This document shows positions 25,528-34,040 of a stretch of DNA of 57,029 nt, piece after piece. The notes beneath the pieces are model-generated. The model ran no database searches and was not told the DNA's origin. It saw only the letters and a list, made by a program, of their open reading frames with translations. The stretch covers positions 1 through 57,029 of IMG/VR virus record IMGVR_UViG_3300043425_000238; one strand, written 5' to 3'. Position 1 is the stretch's first letter, and each line of letters starts with the position of its first letter. This stretch comes from a virus. The position numbers and the translations under genes were made by a program.

Positions 25528-28500
25528 TTATGCTCCAAGTAATTGGTCAGCTAAGTTGTTGATTTCTTCGTCATTATATACTAAACCACCCTTTGCGTAC
25601 TTAGGACCTTTAGTACCGCCGCCCATATTGGCTGGTCCTGAAACTCCGCCCATGCCTATGTTGGTATTAGTTGGTGTGTATCCGCTAGATCCTGAGCTAG
25701 ATGAAGTTGAGGATGAGGATCCTGAACGGGTGCTAGGTGATGCATACCCAAAGTTATATCCTGAAGAACCGCCACCGTAAGAAATAGACGCTTGCATAGC
25801 TTGTTCTGCGGCGGCTTCTGCTTCCATTCTAGCCAAGAATTCTTCCTCTAACTCGTCTATTTCGCTGTTTTCTTTATCTACGCTAATGTTATTTTGTTGA
25901 CCCCATGCGATGTTATTTGCTCGCATCCTGTCGTAGTAGCTTCGAGTATTAGCTATTTGGTTTGTTCTACTTTGAGCTGCCGCCGCTCTTGCTTTAGGTG
26001 ACATGTAGTTTTGCTTTGCTGGGTGGTTATTATCATATATACCTTGAGCCATGGCATTGTACGCAGCGGCATTATATTCCTTGTACGCTTCAGGATCAAA
26101 TTTTTCTGTGTTACTTGTTGGATTCCATTTTGATAAGTTCATGTTATATGCCAACACAGCATCCCAGTATCCTTCAGGAACGGTTATTCCTTCAACAAGA
26201 GGTGTAGTAGAGTTCCAAGCCCAAGATAAATTATCTACAGGATTTGCTCCTGACGCATCCCAACTGTGCGCATACAATGGCAACTTAGATATTGGATTAG
26301 TAGTATCTAGCGTAGCCCAATCAGGCGTATCTGTACGACCTGAAGCTTGGTATTGCTTATACAAATTTGGTAAATCTGAATCTGGTCCAAAAACCCTTGC
26401 TTGCGTCATTAAGAAGTTATGGTATGGATCTGCATATTGACCCCCTACATTCTGAGCATACCTGTCGTAGAAGTCATCACCAAACAACATGCCTTCATGT
26501 TTTGTGTACATTGGCGCTTTTGTTACAGACTGGACAGTAGGCGTAGCTACTGGTGCAGTTGCTTGCGGCATAGTTGCTGCTGGTGCAACAGGTTTAGGTA
26601 CAGCTGACTGCTCAGCATAGTACTTAGCTAACTCGTTAAGGTCAGGGTTTACTGTAACAGGTTTTGCTTGATTGTAGTTTTGCAGCCAGTTAGATGAGTC
26701 TGCCAAGTTGTTTAGTTGCTGAAATTGGTTAGAGCTAATGCCATACTTAGCTAGGTCAGGTTGTGCAATTGGCGTGCTAAGTGTTGGTGAATAACTAGGT
26801 AACGTTGGTGAATAACTAGGTAACGTTGTAGACGAGTAGCTATTCATCAATGGTGCTATGGGTGTAGGAGCACTAAACGTAGCTAAAGGTGTGTAGTACT
26901 TAGCTTGCAGATCAGTAAGTCCTGGCATGCTTGCGTTTGTGTAGTATTTACTAATGTCTGTATTCACGGCGCCTCCTTCGGCGTAACCTGGCTCCTCGTA
27001 TTGAGGTAACATCTTAGAAGTACGTCGACCGTATTCCGCTGATCTACGCGCTATGTCTGCTTCACTTGCACGACGTGCTCGTTCCTTAATTCCTGCTTCA
27101 ACGCCTGCCATGTTCTCGTAGTAGTCGCCAACAGCATCGGCTTTAGGACCAGTAAATGGCGAGAAGAAGTAGTCGGTATATTGATACGCTTTAGCCATGT
27201 CTCTAGCAACATCAATAGGTATGTCGCCTCGAACGCCAAAGTCATAACCTCCACCGTAGTTGATTGCTGCATCTAAGGGTGAACGATTCACTCTTGAGTT
27301 GCCTACTTCGTCTAGGTACTTCTCTTTGAGCGCTGATGACAAGATGTCTGGATACTTGCCATGCTCTTTAGCTTGTTTGTTGTACTGAACACGATACTTG
27401 GCTGCCTTAGCTAAGAGCTTTGCTTTGTCAATGACTGACAAGTCAGCAAATGGATCTTTGACTTCACCGCCTTTAGCAAAGCCTGTTGGATTCTTAAACG
27501 CTGACTCACCATGTCTTGCTTGTAAGTCACGCCATTCAACTGCCTTCTTATAGATCTCTGGAGTCATGTTACCTGCTGCAACAGCATCGATCTCATCAAG
27601 GCTTAGCAAAGGATTGATTGAAGGGAAGCTACCACGTTCGTCGTCCATTGAATACTCGGTGACTGTTGAACCTTTAAGATTACCTCGACCTCTTTGTTCT
27701 CCTGCCCATCCTTCGGCTTTAGGTAGCATTTCACCACCGTAGGAACCGTCTTTATTTCGATATGCACGGAGACCGTATGGGTTTGGGTAGTCACGATATG
27801 ATACTCCTCCTTCGCTAGGTGCTGTCTCAAAGATTGAATCACTTAGCTTGTCGATCTGTTCTTCGTCATAGTCTGATGCTACAAGACCGCCTGCTGCGTA
27901 GCCAGGTACTTGCTGACCTGGTCCTGTAAGAATGTATTCGCGTGCTTCAGGAGATAGCTTGATCTCGTGGTAGTAAGGTGCATCAACAATGTCAAGGTTA
28001 CGTTTAAGATGACGCCCTTCTAGTGTATTGATCTCAATCCCTGGGATCTTACGAAGTGGATCTAGTCCTTCCTTCATTACAGCCTTGTCGTAAATGGCAG
28101 CGTAGTCTTCAGGTATACTAAGTCCTCGTGTATCAGATATTGGATACGAGGTAGGAACGTAAACATAATCGGCGCCACGCTCTGCTGCATCTTGTACAGC
28201 TGACTTGAGAAGGGTGCCGTGCACTTGATGTAACGGTCCTGTTTGCTCAACACCTTTTTGTGCGTCTGATTGGATCTCTTCGATTACGTAGCTGTTAGGC
28301 TTTGTAGTGATACCACCTTTAAGTTCAAGTGGTTCAGTCGATGCGTATGAACCACGGACATGTCCAACAAGTCCTTCAGGAGCTTCGCCTGATCTGTAGT
28401 GCTTGTATTCGCCTGTTTGAGAAGGGTGCGTCACGCCAAATTCAAAGTAGTCATGCGGTGCTTGTGACTGTACTAAGCGCTGTATGCCTTCGTAAGGGTA

Positions 28501-29424
28501 GCCTGCTGCCATGACGTCGTCTTCGGCTAAACGCATTGCTGTATCTTGGATCGTGTCATGAAAGTATTCGTAGTTGATGTCCTCAACTGTGTTCATGATG
28601 TCATTTGGGTCCATCGTATCATCAATGCCGTAGATTCTACCAAGGATTCTTTGCGACTGCGGATCTAACTGACTGAACTCAATATCACCGTATTGCAACA
28701 TCAACGCATCATTGTGAAACCGATCTGGAATGCCCGCTTGACGTACTGCATCGTCCATTGTCACCATGTCGTGAGCCATGTCCATGTATTGGTCTATGTC
28801 GCCTTGAGCTGCTTGCTTTAGGTCGACCTTGCTGTACTGTGAAGGTGGAATTGATTGAGCAAACTCTTGCTTAGTAATTCTAGCTGCAGAGTCTGGGTAG
28901 TTTTGTGCTATTACCTTAAGACCTTCCTTCGTCACGCCAGGTTTGCCTTGCACTTGCTTGAGTAGGTCGAACACTGTCTGTGTTTCAGGCCCTTTGATCT
29001 GCTCATCAAGTCTGGTTGTTAAGTTAAGGTTACCTTGAGGTGGAATGATGTTCATCGTAGGGCTGACGCCGTATCGTTCGGCTATGTTGACTGCTTGTCT
29101 TGCTGCGATCGGTGCAGTTGCTTTCAAGGCAGGCTTGACAAGGGGCAAAGCAGGAGCAACGTCCATTGCGCCAAAGCCTAGATCAGTAATGGCTTGACCT
29201 GCGCGTTGTAGATCTTGACGAGGTGTTTGTGAGATTTGGTATTTGCCCATCAATGCATCTTTGATTGCGCCGAAGTCAGTGTTTGCTAATGTCTTTGCGC
29301 CACGATACAACATGGCAGGAGGGAATACGTTGGCTAATGTGTCAAACGTCTCTACGTTACGAGGATTGTTGCCGAATCCTTGCCATAACTCAGAAGCAAT
29401 AGTCGAGAGAGATTTGTCAGCCAT
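25528..29424 (-). CDS. Large polyvalent-type internal virion protein between TerL and portal
   Basis: 1298 residues. Residues about 1-110 are hydrophobic and helical. Around 335-390 is a domain with HYRSGEAPEGLVGHVRGSYA and the motif YVIEEIQSDAQKGVEQTG, followed by LLKSAVQDAAERGADYVYVP. The EEIQSD ... ALK.A...A...G.D..... pattern marks an uncharacterised domain of phage large polyvalent proteins. Four [FY]A[AKE]GG tags are spread along the chain, two of them followed by related acidic helices (DEEQIDKLSDSIFE, DEEINNLADQLLG). The C-terminal third is P, T, S and Y rich. It is probably packaged in the head and delivered with DNA. No protease or transglycosylase motif was found. Confidence 0.65.
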   Translation of the reverse strand: MADKSLSTIASELWQGFGNNPRNVETFDTLANVFPPAMLYRGAKTLANTDFGAIKDALMGKYQISQTPRQDLQRAGQAITDLGFGAMDVAPALPLVKPALKATAPIAARQAVNIAERYGVSPTMNIIPPQGNLNLTTRLDEQIKGPETQTVFDLLKQVQGKPGVTKEGLKVIAQNYPDSAARITKQEFAQSIPPSQYSKVDLKQAAQGDIDQYMDMAHDMVTMDDAVRQAGIPDRFHNDALMLQYGDIEFSQLDPQSQRILGRIYGIDDTMDPNDIMNTVEDINYEYFHDTIQDTAMRLAEDDVMAAGYPYEGIQRLVQSQAPHDYFEFGVTHPSQTGEYKHYRSGEAPEGLVGHVRGSYASTEPLELKGGITTKPNSYVIEEIQSDAQKGVEQTGPLHQVHGTLLKSAVQDAAERGADYVYVPTSYPISDTRGLSIPEDYAAIYDKAVMKEGLDPLRKIPGIEINTLEGRHLKRNLDIVDAPYYHEIKLSPEAREYILTGPGQQVPGYAAGGLVASDYDEEQIDKLSDSIFETAPSEGGVSYRDYPNPYGLRAYRNKDGSYGGEMLPKAEGWAGEQRGRGNLKGSTVTEYSMDDERGSFPSINPLLSLDEIDAVAAGNMTPEIYKKAVEWRDLQARHGESAFKNPTGFAKGGEVKDPFADLSVIDKAKLLAKAAKYRVQYNKQAKEHGKYPDILSSALKEKYLDEVGNSRVNRSPLDAAINYGGGYDFGVRGDIPIDVARDMAKAYQYTDYFFSPFTGPKADAVGDYYENMAGVEAGIKERARRASEADIARRSAEYGRRTSKMLPQYEEPGYAEGGAVNTDISKYYTNASMPGLTDLQAKYYTPLATFSAPTPIAPLMNSYSSTTLPSYSPTLPSYSPTLSTPIAQPDLAKYGISSNQFQQLNNLADSSNWLQNYNQAKPVTVNPDLNELAKYYAEQSAVPKPVAPAATMPQATAPVATPTVQSVTKAPMYTKHEGMLFGDDFYDRYAQNVGGQYADPYHNFLMTQARVFGPDSDLPNLYKQYQASGRTDTPDWATLDTTNPISKLPLYAHSWDASGANPVDNLSWAWNSTTPLVEGITVPEGYWDAVLAYNMNLSKWNPTSNTEKFDPEAYKEYNAAAYNAMAQGIYDNNHPAKQNYMSPKARAAAAQSRTNQIANTRSYYDRMRANNIAWGQQNNISVDKENSEIDELEEEFLARMEAEAAAEQAMQASISYGGGSSGYNFGYASPSTRSGSSSSTSSSSGSSGYTPTNTNIGMGGVSGPANMGGGTKGPKYAKGGLVYNDEEINNLADQLLGA

Positions 29425-29480
29425 GTTAGGATCCTTGGACGGTTTCCCGTGATTGTATTCTCGTTTTACGTAAAAAGAAA

Positions 29481-31040
29481 CTATGCCGCGTAAGGATTCA
29501 CTCTCGGTCTCGGTGGTGCGTAGTCCTCTTGGAATTTATCTTCGTCCAATGACAACATGCCAGAGTCTCTGAAGTAGATGATTGCTTGAGTCATTGTGTC
29601 GACCAAGTCATCATGCTCACCGTTAGGGAACACTAGAACCTGTTGAACTAACTGTTCAGCCCAAGCAGGGAATGCACCCTCACGCTTCTTGGATTCAGGG
29701 ATGTAAACCTTACCAGCTTCGATAAATGGCGTGGCAGCGTGAAGCCTTGTCATCTTGTCTGCTCTGCCTGGATTGTAAGTACGAACAGGAACTCCTGCTC
29801 TTCGAAGATCCTGTGCAAGACTGATGCCTGATCCTTTCTCTTCGATCAACACAGCATCAACGCCTTTGTCTTTGTCACCGTACTTAGCTTTGTAGTCGTC
29901 ATACATCTTCTTGCGTAAGTCAGGATAGCCTAGATGTTCTTGCCATGCATCAAGCAGCACAACACATTTGCCTTCGTTGGTGTTGAATAAGCCCCAACAA
30001 GTGTGAGCTGTCGGGTCGCCTGTTGTTCGTTCAGTAAAGGCCGTGTCGTAAGACTGAAGCACAAACTGTAGCTTAGGTAATGGATCAGCGATCTTAACTG
30101 TCTTGAACCATGCACGCTTGACAAGTCCGCCTTCAGCTGGTGATGGACGTTGTTGCAACTGACCTGATGCACCGTAGTCGCCTAGTTGCACCTTGAGCTG
30201 CTCAACCTCTTTGCGACCGAAACGTTCAGGCCACAATAGTTCGCCTTCTTTCTTACGTGGATCTTCCCAACCAAGGCTGGTCACGATCCTTCGACCTGGC
30301 TCAAACTCGGCAGGCAAACAAAGATGTTCCCATCCGCCTTGACGAAGTACATGGCCTGACAGATCAAGCTCATGTAGACGTTGCATGACTAGAACCTTAG
30401 CACCCGTCTTAGGGTTGTTGAGACGTGTTGACATAGCTTGGTCCCACCACTCAAGAGTCGATTCACGCATGACATCCGACTGAGCTTCCATAGCATTATG
30501 TGGGTCATCACATACAATAGCATCGCCACCATGACCAGTAGTACTGGCACCAACAGAAGTAGCAAAGCGATAACCGTATTGATCGTTCTCGAAAAACGTC
30601 TTGGCATTTTGATCACCTGTTAAAGCAAATCTATGACCCCATCGTTCTTGGAACCAAGGACTCTCAATCAACCGTCTACACTTCAATGAGTCACGAACAG
30701 ACAATGAGCCTGCATATGAAGCAAACAGCCAACGGAATGATGGGTTCTCGATCCAAACCCAAACAGGCCACATAACGGCAGCCTGAATAGATTTCATGTG
30801 ACGAGGAGGAATGTTGATAAGTAAGTTACGAATGTCACCTGATGTGACAGCTTCTAGATGTTCAGAGATGGCTTGCAAATGCCAACCATCAACGAACTCT
30901 GTGCCAGGCTCAATGACATGCCAAGCCTGTTTAGTGAATTCATGTAGACTACGTTCTGCTGCCCGCTTCTCTTTCTCAAGCTTAACTGCTCGATAGAACC
31001 TAGGGTCAGAGACCAATGATAGTTGAGGACTATTCTCCAT
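29481..31040 (-). CDS. terL: Terminase large subunit
   Basis: About 519 residues from the ATG at 31040; a TTG at 31058 is possible. The ATPase domain has Walker A-like NIPPRHMKS (residues 76-84, the PPRHxKS variant) and Walker B AIVCDDPHN (about 174-182) with the catalytic acidic pair. The C-terminal nuclease part has QSYDTAFTERTTGDPTA and VDAVLIEEKGSGISLAQDLR, where the spaced acidic residues fit the RNase H-like nuclease. It packages DNA into proheads together with TerS. It overlaps the TerS end by 11 bases. The PPRHGKS-class ATPase relates it to terminase 6-type proteins. Confidence 0.92.
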   Translation of the reverse strand: MENSPQLSLVSDPRFYRAVKLEKEKRAAERSLHEFTKQAWHVIEPGTEFVDGWHLQAISEHLEAVTSGDIRNLLINIPPRHMKSIQAAVMWPVWVWIENPSFRWLFASYAGSLSVRDSLKCRRLIESPWFQERWGHRFALTGDQNAKTFFENDQYGYRFATSVGASTTGHGGDAIVCDDPHNAMEAQSDVMRESTLEWWDQAMSTRLNNPKTGAKVLVMQRLHELDLSGHVLRQGGWEHLCLPAEFEPGRRIVTSLGWEDPRKKEGELLWPERFGRKEVEQLKVQLGDYGASGQLQQRPSPAEGGLVKRAWFKTVKIADPLPKLQFVLQSYDTAFTERTTGDPTAHTCWGLFNTNEGKCVVLLDAWQEHLGYPDLRKKMYDDYKAKYGDKDKGVDAVLIEEKGSGISLAQDLRRAGVPVRTYNPGRADKMTRLHAATPFIEAGKVYIPESKKREGAFPAWAEQLVQQVLVFPNGEHDDLVDTMTQAIIYFRDSGMLSLDEDKFQEDYAPPRPRVNPYAA

Positions 31041-31332
31041 CGACTTGTGCTTTAGCAATCAAGTCATGTAGACTGTTCAAGTCTTTGTCGGTCAGGTTCT
31101 TAAGATCTATGCCGAACTCCATCTTCAACGGATTGTTAGGATCCCCTGAGATCGTGTGCTCAATAGCTTTACGCTTAGCATAACCATAAGATGCTGCAGT
31201 CTCAAGAGCCTTCAAACGAATGTTTGCCTCTTCATCAAGGTCCATGCCGATTCGGAAGATCTCTTCTAATGGATCGCCGATGGTCTCGACCAGCATCTCA
31301 AATTTTTCTTCCAACTTGTCTTTGGCAGCCAT
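31030..31332 (-). CDS. Terminase small subunit-like protein
   Basis: 100 residues from the ATG at 31332, which has AGGAG seven bases upstream. It is helical and charged: AAKDKLEEKFEMLVETIGDP, then NIRLKALETAASYGYAKRKA and a C-terminal LTDKDLNSLHDLIAKAQV. The IRL.AL..A..YGY.KRKA segment and the acidic LxDxDL ending are typical of small DNA-recognition subunits of terminases. It is the first gene of the late unit and overlaps terL. Assignment rests on position and pattern. Confidence 0.7.
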   Translation of the reverse strand: MAAKDKLEEKFEMLVETIGDPLEEIFRIGMDLDEEANIRLKALETAASYGYAKRKAIEHTISGDPNNPLKMEFGIDLKNLTDKDLNSLHDLIAKAQVDGE

Positions 31333-31361
31333 TCTATTCTCCTTTGTCCAACGGCGAGGAT

Positions 31362-31391
31362 ATTGTACATCAGCATTGCGCCAATCAACAA
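31362..31391 (-). promoter_or_regulatory. Candidate late promoter upstream of terS
   Basis: Minus strand -35 TTGTTG (31386-31391) and -10 TACAAT (31362-31367) with an 18-base spacer. The predicted start is about 20 bases before the terS ribosome binding site. Both hexamers keep three to five consensus positions. It would drive the late packaging and structural unit using a host sigma-70-type polymerase; no phage RNA polymerase gene was seen. Confidence 0.4.
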
Positions 31392-31484
31392 CAATTCTAG
31401 GGAAGTGGCTAGAAAGCACTCAAAACAGTATCAGCAGAGCCAATGTTAACAGTTTGCTAATATAAATCTAGTCCGCGTGAGACT

Positions 31485-31689
31485 TTGACCAGGCTTTGTA
31501 TATATGGGAGAAATATTAGCATATCAGTAATAATCAGCTCAAAAAGCCGCACAACAAATAGTAATAGTGTTCTTTTTTTCCTATATAGAGAGCACTTTTT
31601 CATTGTTTTTACGCGCAAAACGAGACTATTGTTGCCTCTGTGGCTAATCAGGAACCTGTTTACTTTGCTAATATCTGCTGATACTGCTA
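31485..31689 (+). repeat. Inverted control-region element, copy 1 (iteron-rich)
   Basis: About 205 bases that align collinearly with the reverse complement of 50493-50700. Conserved blocks in order are TTGACCAGG, TATATATRGGAG, an iteron pair of RTATTAGCA/TATCAGYA, CGCACAACAA, TTCCTATATA, CTGTGGCTAATYAGGA and CTGTTTAC, ending with tandem TGCTRATA repeats. The same order and length with diverged sequence between blocks indicates conserved function. Possible roles are replication origin, packaging site or transcriptional control. Confidence 0.7.
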
Positions 31690-31697
31690 ATTAGCAG
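31684..31697. repeat. Perfect 14-base palindrome
   Basis: CTGCTAATTAGCAG equals its own reverse complement. Its 10-base core GCTAATTAGC recurs at 50709-50718 beside the other control-region copy, suggesting a dimeric protein binding site. Confidence 0.55.
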
Positions 31698-31760
31698 CGA
31701 GAATTTATTTAATGATTACAACTACTTAGAAACTTACGGGGAACCGCGTGCTGATACTGC

Positions 31761-31790
31761 ACAAAAAACAAAAGAGACCGAAGTCTCTTT
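31761..31790 (-). terminator. Rho-independent terminator of the early unit
   Basis: Minus strand AAAGAGAC-TTCG-GTCTCTTT: an 8 bp stem with C(UUCG)G loop, followed directly by TGTTTTTTG. It lies about 77 bases after the last early gene and before the late control region. This is the strongest terminator in the window. Confidence 0.88.
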
Positions 31791-31866
31791 GAAAGTTTGC
31801 AGCATGATGTTAAGGATTATCATGGCGCCAAATATAAATGGTTTTTTAAATAAAGTAAATCGATTT

Positions 31867-32028
31867 TTAAGCTGGATTCACTTCATGCCAGGTGATTTGC
31901 ACTTTTATGACTTCAGGATGGTTAAAGAGGAAGCCTTCAAGTTGTTCTATGCTGCTAAAGAGTTCTATAAAGTCATGTTTGAAGTCGGTGCGTTTGCCAT
32001 GTAAGATAAAGATGTGTTGTTGTTTCAT
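31867..32028 (-). CDS. Last early gene, small protein
   Basis: 53 residues: MKQQHIFILHGKRTDFKHDF, then IELFSSIEQLEGFLFNHPEV and IKVQITWHEVNPA. I chose the ATG at 32028 with AAAGG six bases upstream, because a promoter -10 box at 32069 would place the transcript start below the alternative ATGs at 32055 and 32070. It has its own promoter with the shared CTGTTTACA element. No family recognised. Confidence 0.6.
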   Translation of the reverse strand: MKQQHIFILHGKRTDFKHDFIELFSSIEQLEGFLFNHPEVIKVQITWHEVNPA

Positions 32029-32068
32029 TTCTAACCTTTCTAGTATAGTTGTCATTATTGACGCCTCC

Positions 32069-32097
32069 ATTCTACACGTTTAAAGATACCTTGTAAA
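32069..32097 (-). promoter_or_regulatory. Promoter with shared TTTACA element
   Basis: Minus strand -35 TTTACA (32092-32097) and -10 TAGAAT (32069-32074) with a 17-base spacer, inside the last codons of the nuclease gene. The -35 lies in the recurring element CTGTTTACAA found at four other places. It would drive the last early gene. Confidence 0.6.
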
Positions 32098-32505
32098 CAG
32101 TTTGAGATACAAGTCCTCCCATCCAGTGATCTTGTGCCCCTTCTTGAACCAGTCTTCACTGACCCAGCCATTCACTTCCTTGGCCTCAGTCCCACGAGCA
32201 AGATACATCTCCTTGCCCACACCTACCAAGATCCAGCTGCTTCCACCCGCTCTTGCCTGCCGTAAGTGCCAGTTGATCTGTTCAGGCCTCAGTCCGTAGT
32301 CTCCCAGCACCCTGGTGTTCGCTCGTGATGGCCATTTGGCCACGTATTTAAGCTCGATCCATGTGTCTACACCACCAGCACAAGCAGAAACGTCAGGCAT
32401 GCCTTCGACCACGCCATTTTCAACCCGGTCCATGCGGCCACCGACACCGTCGATGACCTGCCCGAACCCTCGTTGAATCTTTTTCCAAAGATCCTTTTCA
32501 ATCAT
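32080..32505 (-). CDS. VRR-NUC-type nuclease
   Basis: 141 residues. The core VENGVVEGMPDVSACAGGVD, followed by TWIELKYV, gives the PD-(D/E)xK arrangement of VRR-NUC enzymes: D38 and E51-x-K53, with GMPD as the usual first motif. The C-terminal half has LRPEQINWHLRQARAGGSSW, matching the conserved Q..W...... G.. region of this family. Phage VRR-NUC proteins act in replication or recombination on branched or flap DNA. It is encoded alone near the end of the early unit, after the small-gene cluster. Confidence 0.85.
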   Translation of the reverse strand: MIEKDLWKKIQRGFGQVIDGVGGRMDRVENGVVEGMPDVSACAGGVDTWIELKYVAKWPSRANTRVLGDYGLRPEQINWHLRQARAGGSSWILVGVGKEMYLARGTEAKEVNGWVSEDWFKKGHKITGWEDLYLKLFTRYL

Positions 32506-32507
32506 GA

Positions 32508-32651
32508 CTACAGATTCGCTAAGTATTTATCAGCCAAAGCTTCAGCCATGACAAACACATTATCGATCGACTCTTTGCTGAAGTTAACTGCACCTGACTC
32601 AGCCAAGGCCACCATGAATGTCAACACTAACTCTTGTCTAGTTGGTGCCAT
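32508..32651 (-). CDS. Very small early protein
   Basis: 47 residues from the ATG at 32651 (AAGGA seven bases upstream): MAPTRQELVLTFMVALAESG, then AVNFSKESIDNVFVMAEALAD. Helical, no family known. It overlaps the upstream gene by 14 bases and ends two bases before the nuclease gene. Confidence 0.6.
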   Translation of the reverse strand: MAPTRQELVLTFMVALAESGAVNFSKESIDNVFVMAEALADKYLANL

Positions 32652-32895
32652 TTTCTGTTCCTTCCAATGGTAATTCAGACTGACCTGCTTCGGCTGCTGC
32701 CTTAACTTGTGCAGCTTGCATAGCTTCAACCTGTTGTTGATGGAGCACTGCCTGAGCCAAGCGAACGTTCATTACTTCTGCTTGAACCTTTAACACTGCA
32801 AAGACTTCGTCAATTGAAGCACCACCAGCAAAGGCTGCTTGAATGCCTTTCGTTACTTCAGTTGATGCTAAGATATATCCATTTTGATCACTCAT
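32638..32895 (-). CDS. Small helical early protein
   Basis: 85 residues: MSDQNGYILASTEVTKGIQA, then AFAGGASIDEVFAVLKVQAE and a long Q/A-rich helix (VLHQQQVEAMQAAQVKAAAE) probably forming a coiled coil. AGGGA lies upstream of the ATG. The start overlaps the upstream gene by 8 bases. Function unknown. Confidence 0.6.
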   Translation of the reverse strand: MSDQNGYILASTEVTKGIQAAFAGGASIDEVFAVLKVQAEVMNVRLAQAVLHQQQVEAMQAAQVKAAAEAGQSELPLEGTENGTN

Positions 32896-33127
32896 TGTCG
32901 TTCCCTTCTTCGTTTAAATAATGCAGACCAGTGCTGCCGTTTTGCCCTATCACGTCCATCCGGCTTTCATCCCATGCATCAGGATCTTCCGGATATTCGT
33001 TCAAGTCAATCTTTCTACCGCGATAGTCACGTTTGCCAAAGATCTGGTCAAATGCGTCTTCGCCTTCCTTACTAAGCATCCCTCGTGTTTTAATGAAGTC
33101 GCCAGTAATGTCGTTCTTCGCTGCCAT
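32888..33127 (-). CDS. Small acidic early protein
   Basis: 79 residues from the ATG at 33127 (GGAGG six bases upstream): MAAKNDITGDFIKTRGMLSK, then EDAFDQIFGKRDYRGRK and EDPDAWDESRMDVIGQNG. Acidic with no recognised motif. It overlaps the upstream gene by 38 bases in another frame. Confidence 0.6.
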   Translation of the reverse strand: MAAKNDITGDFIKTRGMLSKEGEDAFDQIFGKRDYRGRKIDLNEYPEDPDAWDESRMDVIGQNGSTGLHYLNEEGNDNE

Positions 33128-33287
33128 ATTCTTCCTCCAACATAAAGTCTCGACCGTCAAATGCATTGTGCGTCCATACATTCCCATCCAAGGTAGGTCT
33201 GCAAGGACACTTACATGAATAGTGATGAACCATTAGATCCATCACAGGGATCACATGTAGATACTCCTGTCCATCGTCAAACGGCAT
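33090..33287 (-). CDS. Small conserved phage protein (HVIP ... HNAFDGR type)
   Basis: 65 residues: YLHVIPVMDLMVHHYSCKCP, then CRPTLDGNVWTHNAFDGRDF. The pattern HVIP..DL..H.....C.C.P.......W.HN..DGR is well conserved among small phage proteins of unknown function. Histidine and two cysteines (CKCPC) could bind a metal. Start at the ATG of MPFDDG (33287), overlapping the upstream gene by 11 bases. Confidence 0.65.
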   Translation of the reverse strand: MPFDDGQEYLHVIPVMDLMVHHYSCKCPCRPTLDGNVWTHNAFDGRDFMLEEEYGSEERHYWRLH

Positions 33288-33483
33288 CTTCTTCAATCAT
33301 CTCTTTAGCCATCACTGCTACTAAAGTAGAGAGATCCTTGAGCCGGTCAACCATCATCATCAGGACTACGTCAGGACCTAAGTCGCCACCGTCTTCAATG
33401 ACCATTTGCTGCATGTCCTTGACCCGGTCTTCATCCCGCTTCTTAAATTCTTCAAGCGTATTCTTAATTTTTTCTTTGTTCAT
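33277..33483 (-). CDS. Small helical early protein
   Basis: 68 residues from the ATG at 33483: MNKEKIKNTLEEFKKRDEDR, then VKDMQQMVIEDGGDLGPDVV and LMMMVDRLKDLSTLVAVMAK. Two charged helices with no recognised motif. GGAG lies ten bases upstream, within the end of the previous gene. Confidence 0.55.
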   Translation of the reverse strand: MNKEKIKNTLEEFKKRDEDRVKDMQQMVIEDGGDLGPDVVLMMMVDRLKDLSTLVAVMAKEMIEEDAV

Positions 33484-33488
33484 TATAT

Positions 33489-33668
33489 TTATGCTCCGCA
33501 CGGGATTGCAGTAGTTGTTCCAAAAGAAGAATATGGATACGCCACTCCTGGTTTAGGGTCAGAAATGGATAGCTGTTTTTCTAACCCACAAAGTAAAATC
33601 TCTCTTACTTCTTTATCGTCTGTTACTTTAATAAGCTCTACAAGCTTTTCTACCGCTTGAATATCCAT
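33489..33668 (-). CDS. Very small early protein
   Basis: 59 residues: MDIQAVEKLVELIKVTDDKE, then VREILLCGLEKQLSISDPKP and a C-terminal ATPCGA-like tail. It has one of the best ribosome binding sites in the cluster (AGGAGG, four bases before the ATG). No family recognised. Confidence 0.6.
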   Translation of the reverse strand: MDIQAVEKLVELIKVTDDKEVREILLCGLEKQLSISDPKPGVAYPYSSFGTTTAIPCGA

Positions 33669-33686
33669 GGTTCCTCCTGCGTATTC

Positions 33687-33884
33687 TTAATTTTTTCTTT
33701 GTTCATGCTCGTACATCTCCCTGCAATCAGCATCGCACCATCTGCGCCCGTCTGTAACAGGCTCAAGACAATACAAGCATTTGCCACTCGTATTCGTAGG
33801 TATCTCCAAGCCACCAGCCTTAGCCACTGCCCTGGAGATCTGCGCTTCCATCATATCTGAAGCTAGGTCTATCTCATCGGCCAC
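33687..33884 (-). CDS. DksA/TraR-like zinc-finger protein
   Basis: About 65 residues starting at GTG (33884). The N-terminal helix ADEIDLASDMMEAQISRAVA is followed by a C4 cluster: CLYC (36, 39) and C50 with C54 in RRWCDADCREMYE. This is the short phage form of the TraR/DksA family, whose larger members bind the secondary channel of RNA polymerase. It overlaps the upstream gene by 11 bases. A transcription-modulating role is inferred from the family. Confidence 0.7.
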   Translation of the reverse strand: MADEIDLASDMMEAQISRAVAKAGGLEIPTNTSGKCLYCLEPVTDGRRWCDADCREMYEHEQRKN

Positions 33885-34029
33885 GACTCGCTGCCTTCCG
33901 CGCACGTTTAGCGTCAGCATAACGTCGCCATCTTGCACGGTTAGCTTCCTTAGCTTCTTCTTCCATGTACTTCTTACCTAGTACAAACCCAATTACTGTA
34001 CCAACTAACAAACCAATTAGCAATTCCAT
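33874..34029 (-). CDS. Tiny single-TM protein with basic tail
   Basis: 51 residues: membrane helix ELLIGLLVGTVIGFVLGKKY followed by a strongly basic tail with repeated R and K (RARWRRYADAKRARKAASRG). AGGAGG lies five bases before the ATG. Function unknown; topology suggests a membrane-bound accessory protein. Confidence 0.65.
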   Translation of the reverse strand: MELLIGLLVGTVIGFVLGKKYMEEEAKEANRARWRRYADAKRARKAASRGR

Positions 34030-34040
34030 ACTTCCCTCCT

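Larger units (their letters stand above)
31333..31866. other. 534-base CDS-free control region between early and late units
   Basis: No gene on either strand has a convincing start and coding pattern here. The region contains the early-unit terminator (31761-31790), a diverged inverted copy of the element at 50.5-50.7 kb, several TGCTRATA iterons, the perfect palindrome CTGCTAATTAGCAG at 31684-31697, and a candidate late promoter before terS. Confidence 0.75.

Noticed and set aside
31789-32004. 71-codon plus-strand open frame opposite the last early gene
   Set aside because: It lies antisense to a better supported minus-strand gene with promoter and ribosome binding site, and begins beside the terminator.
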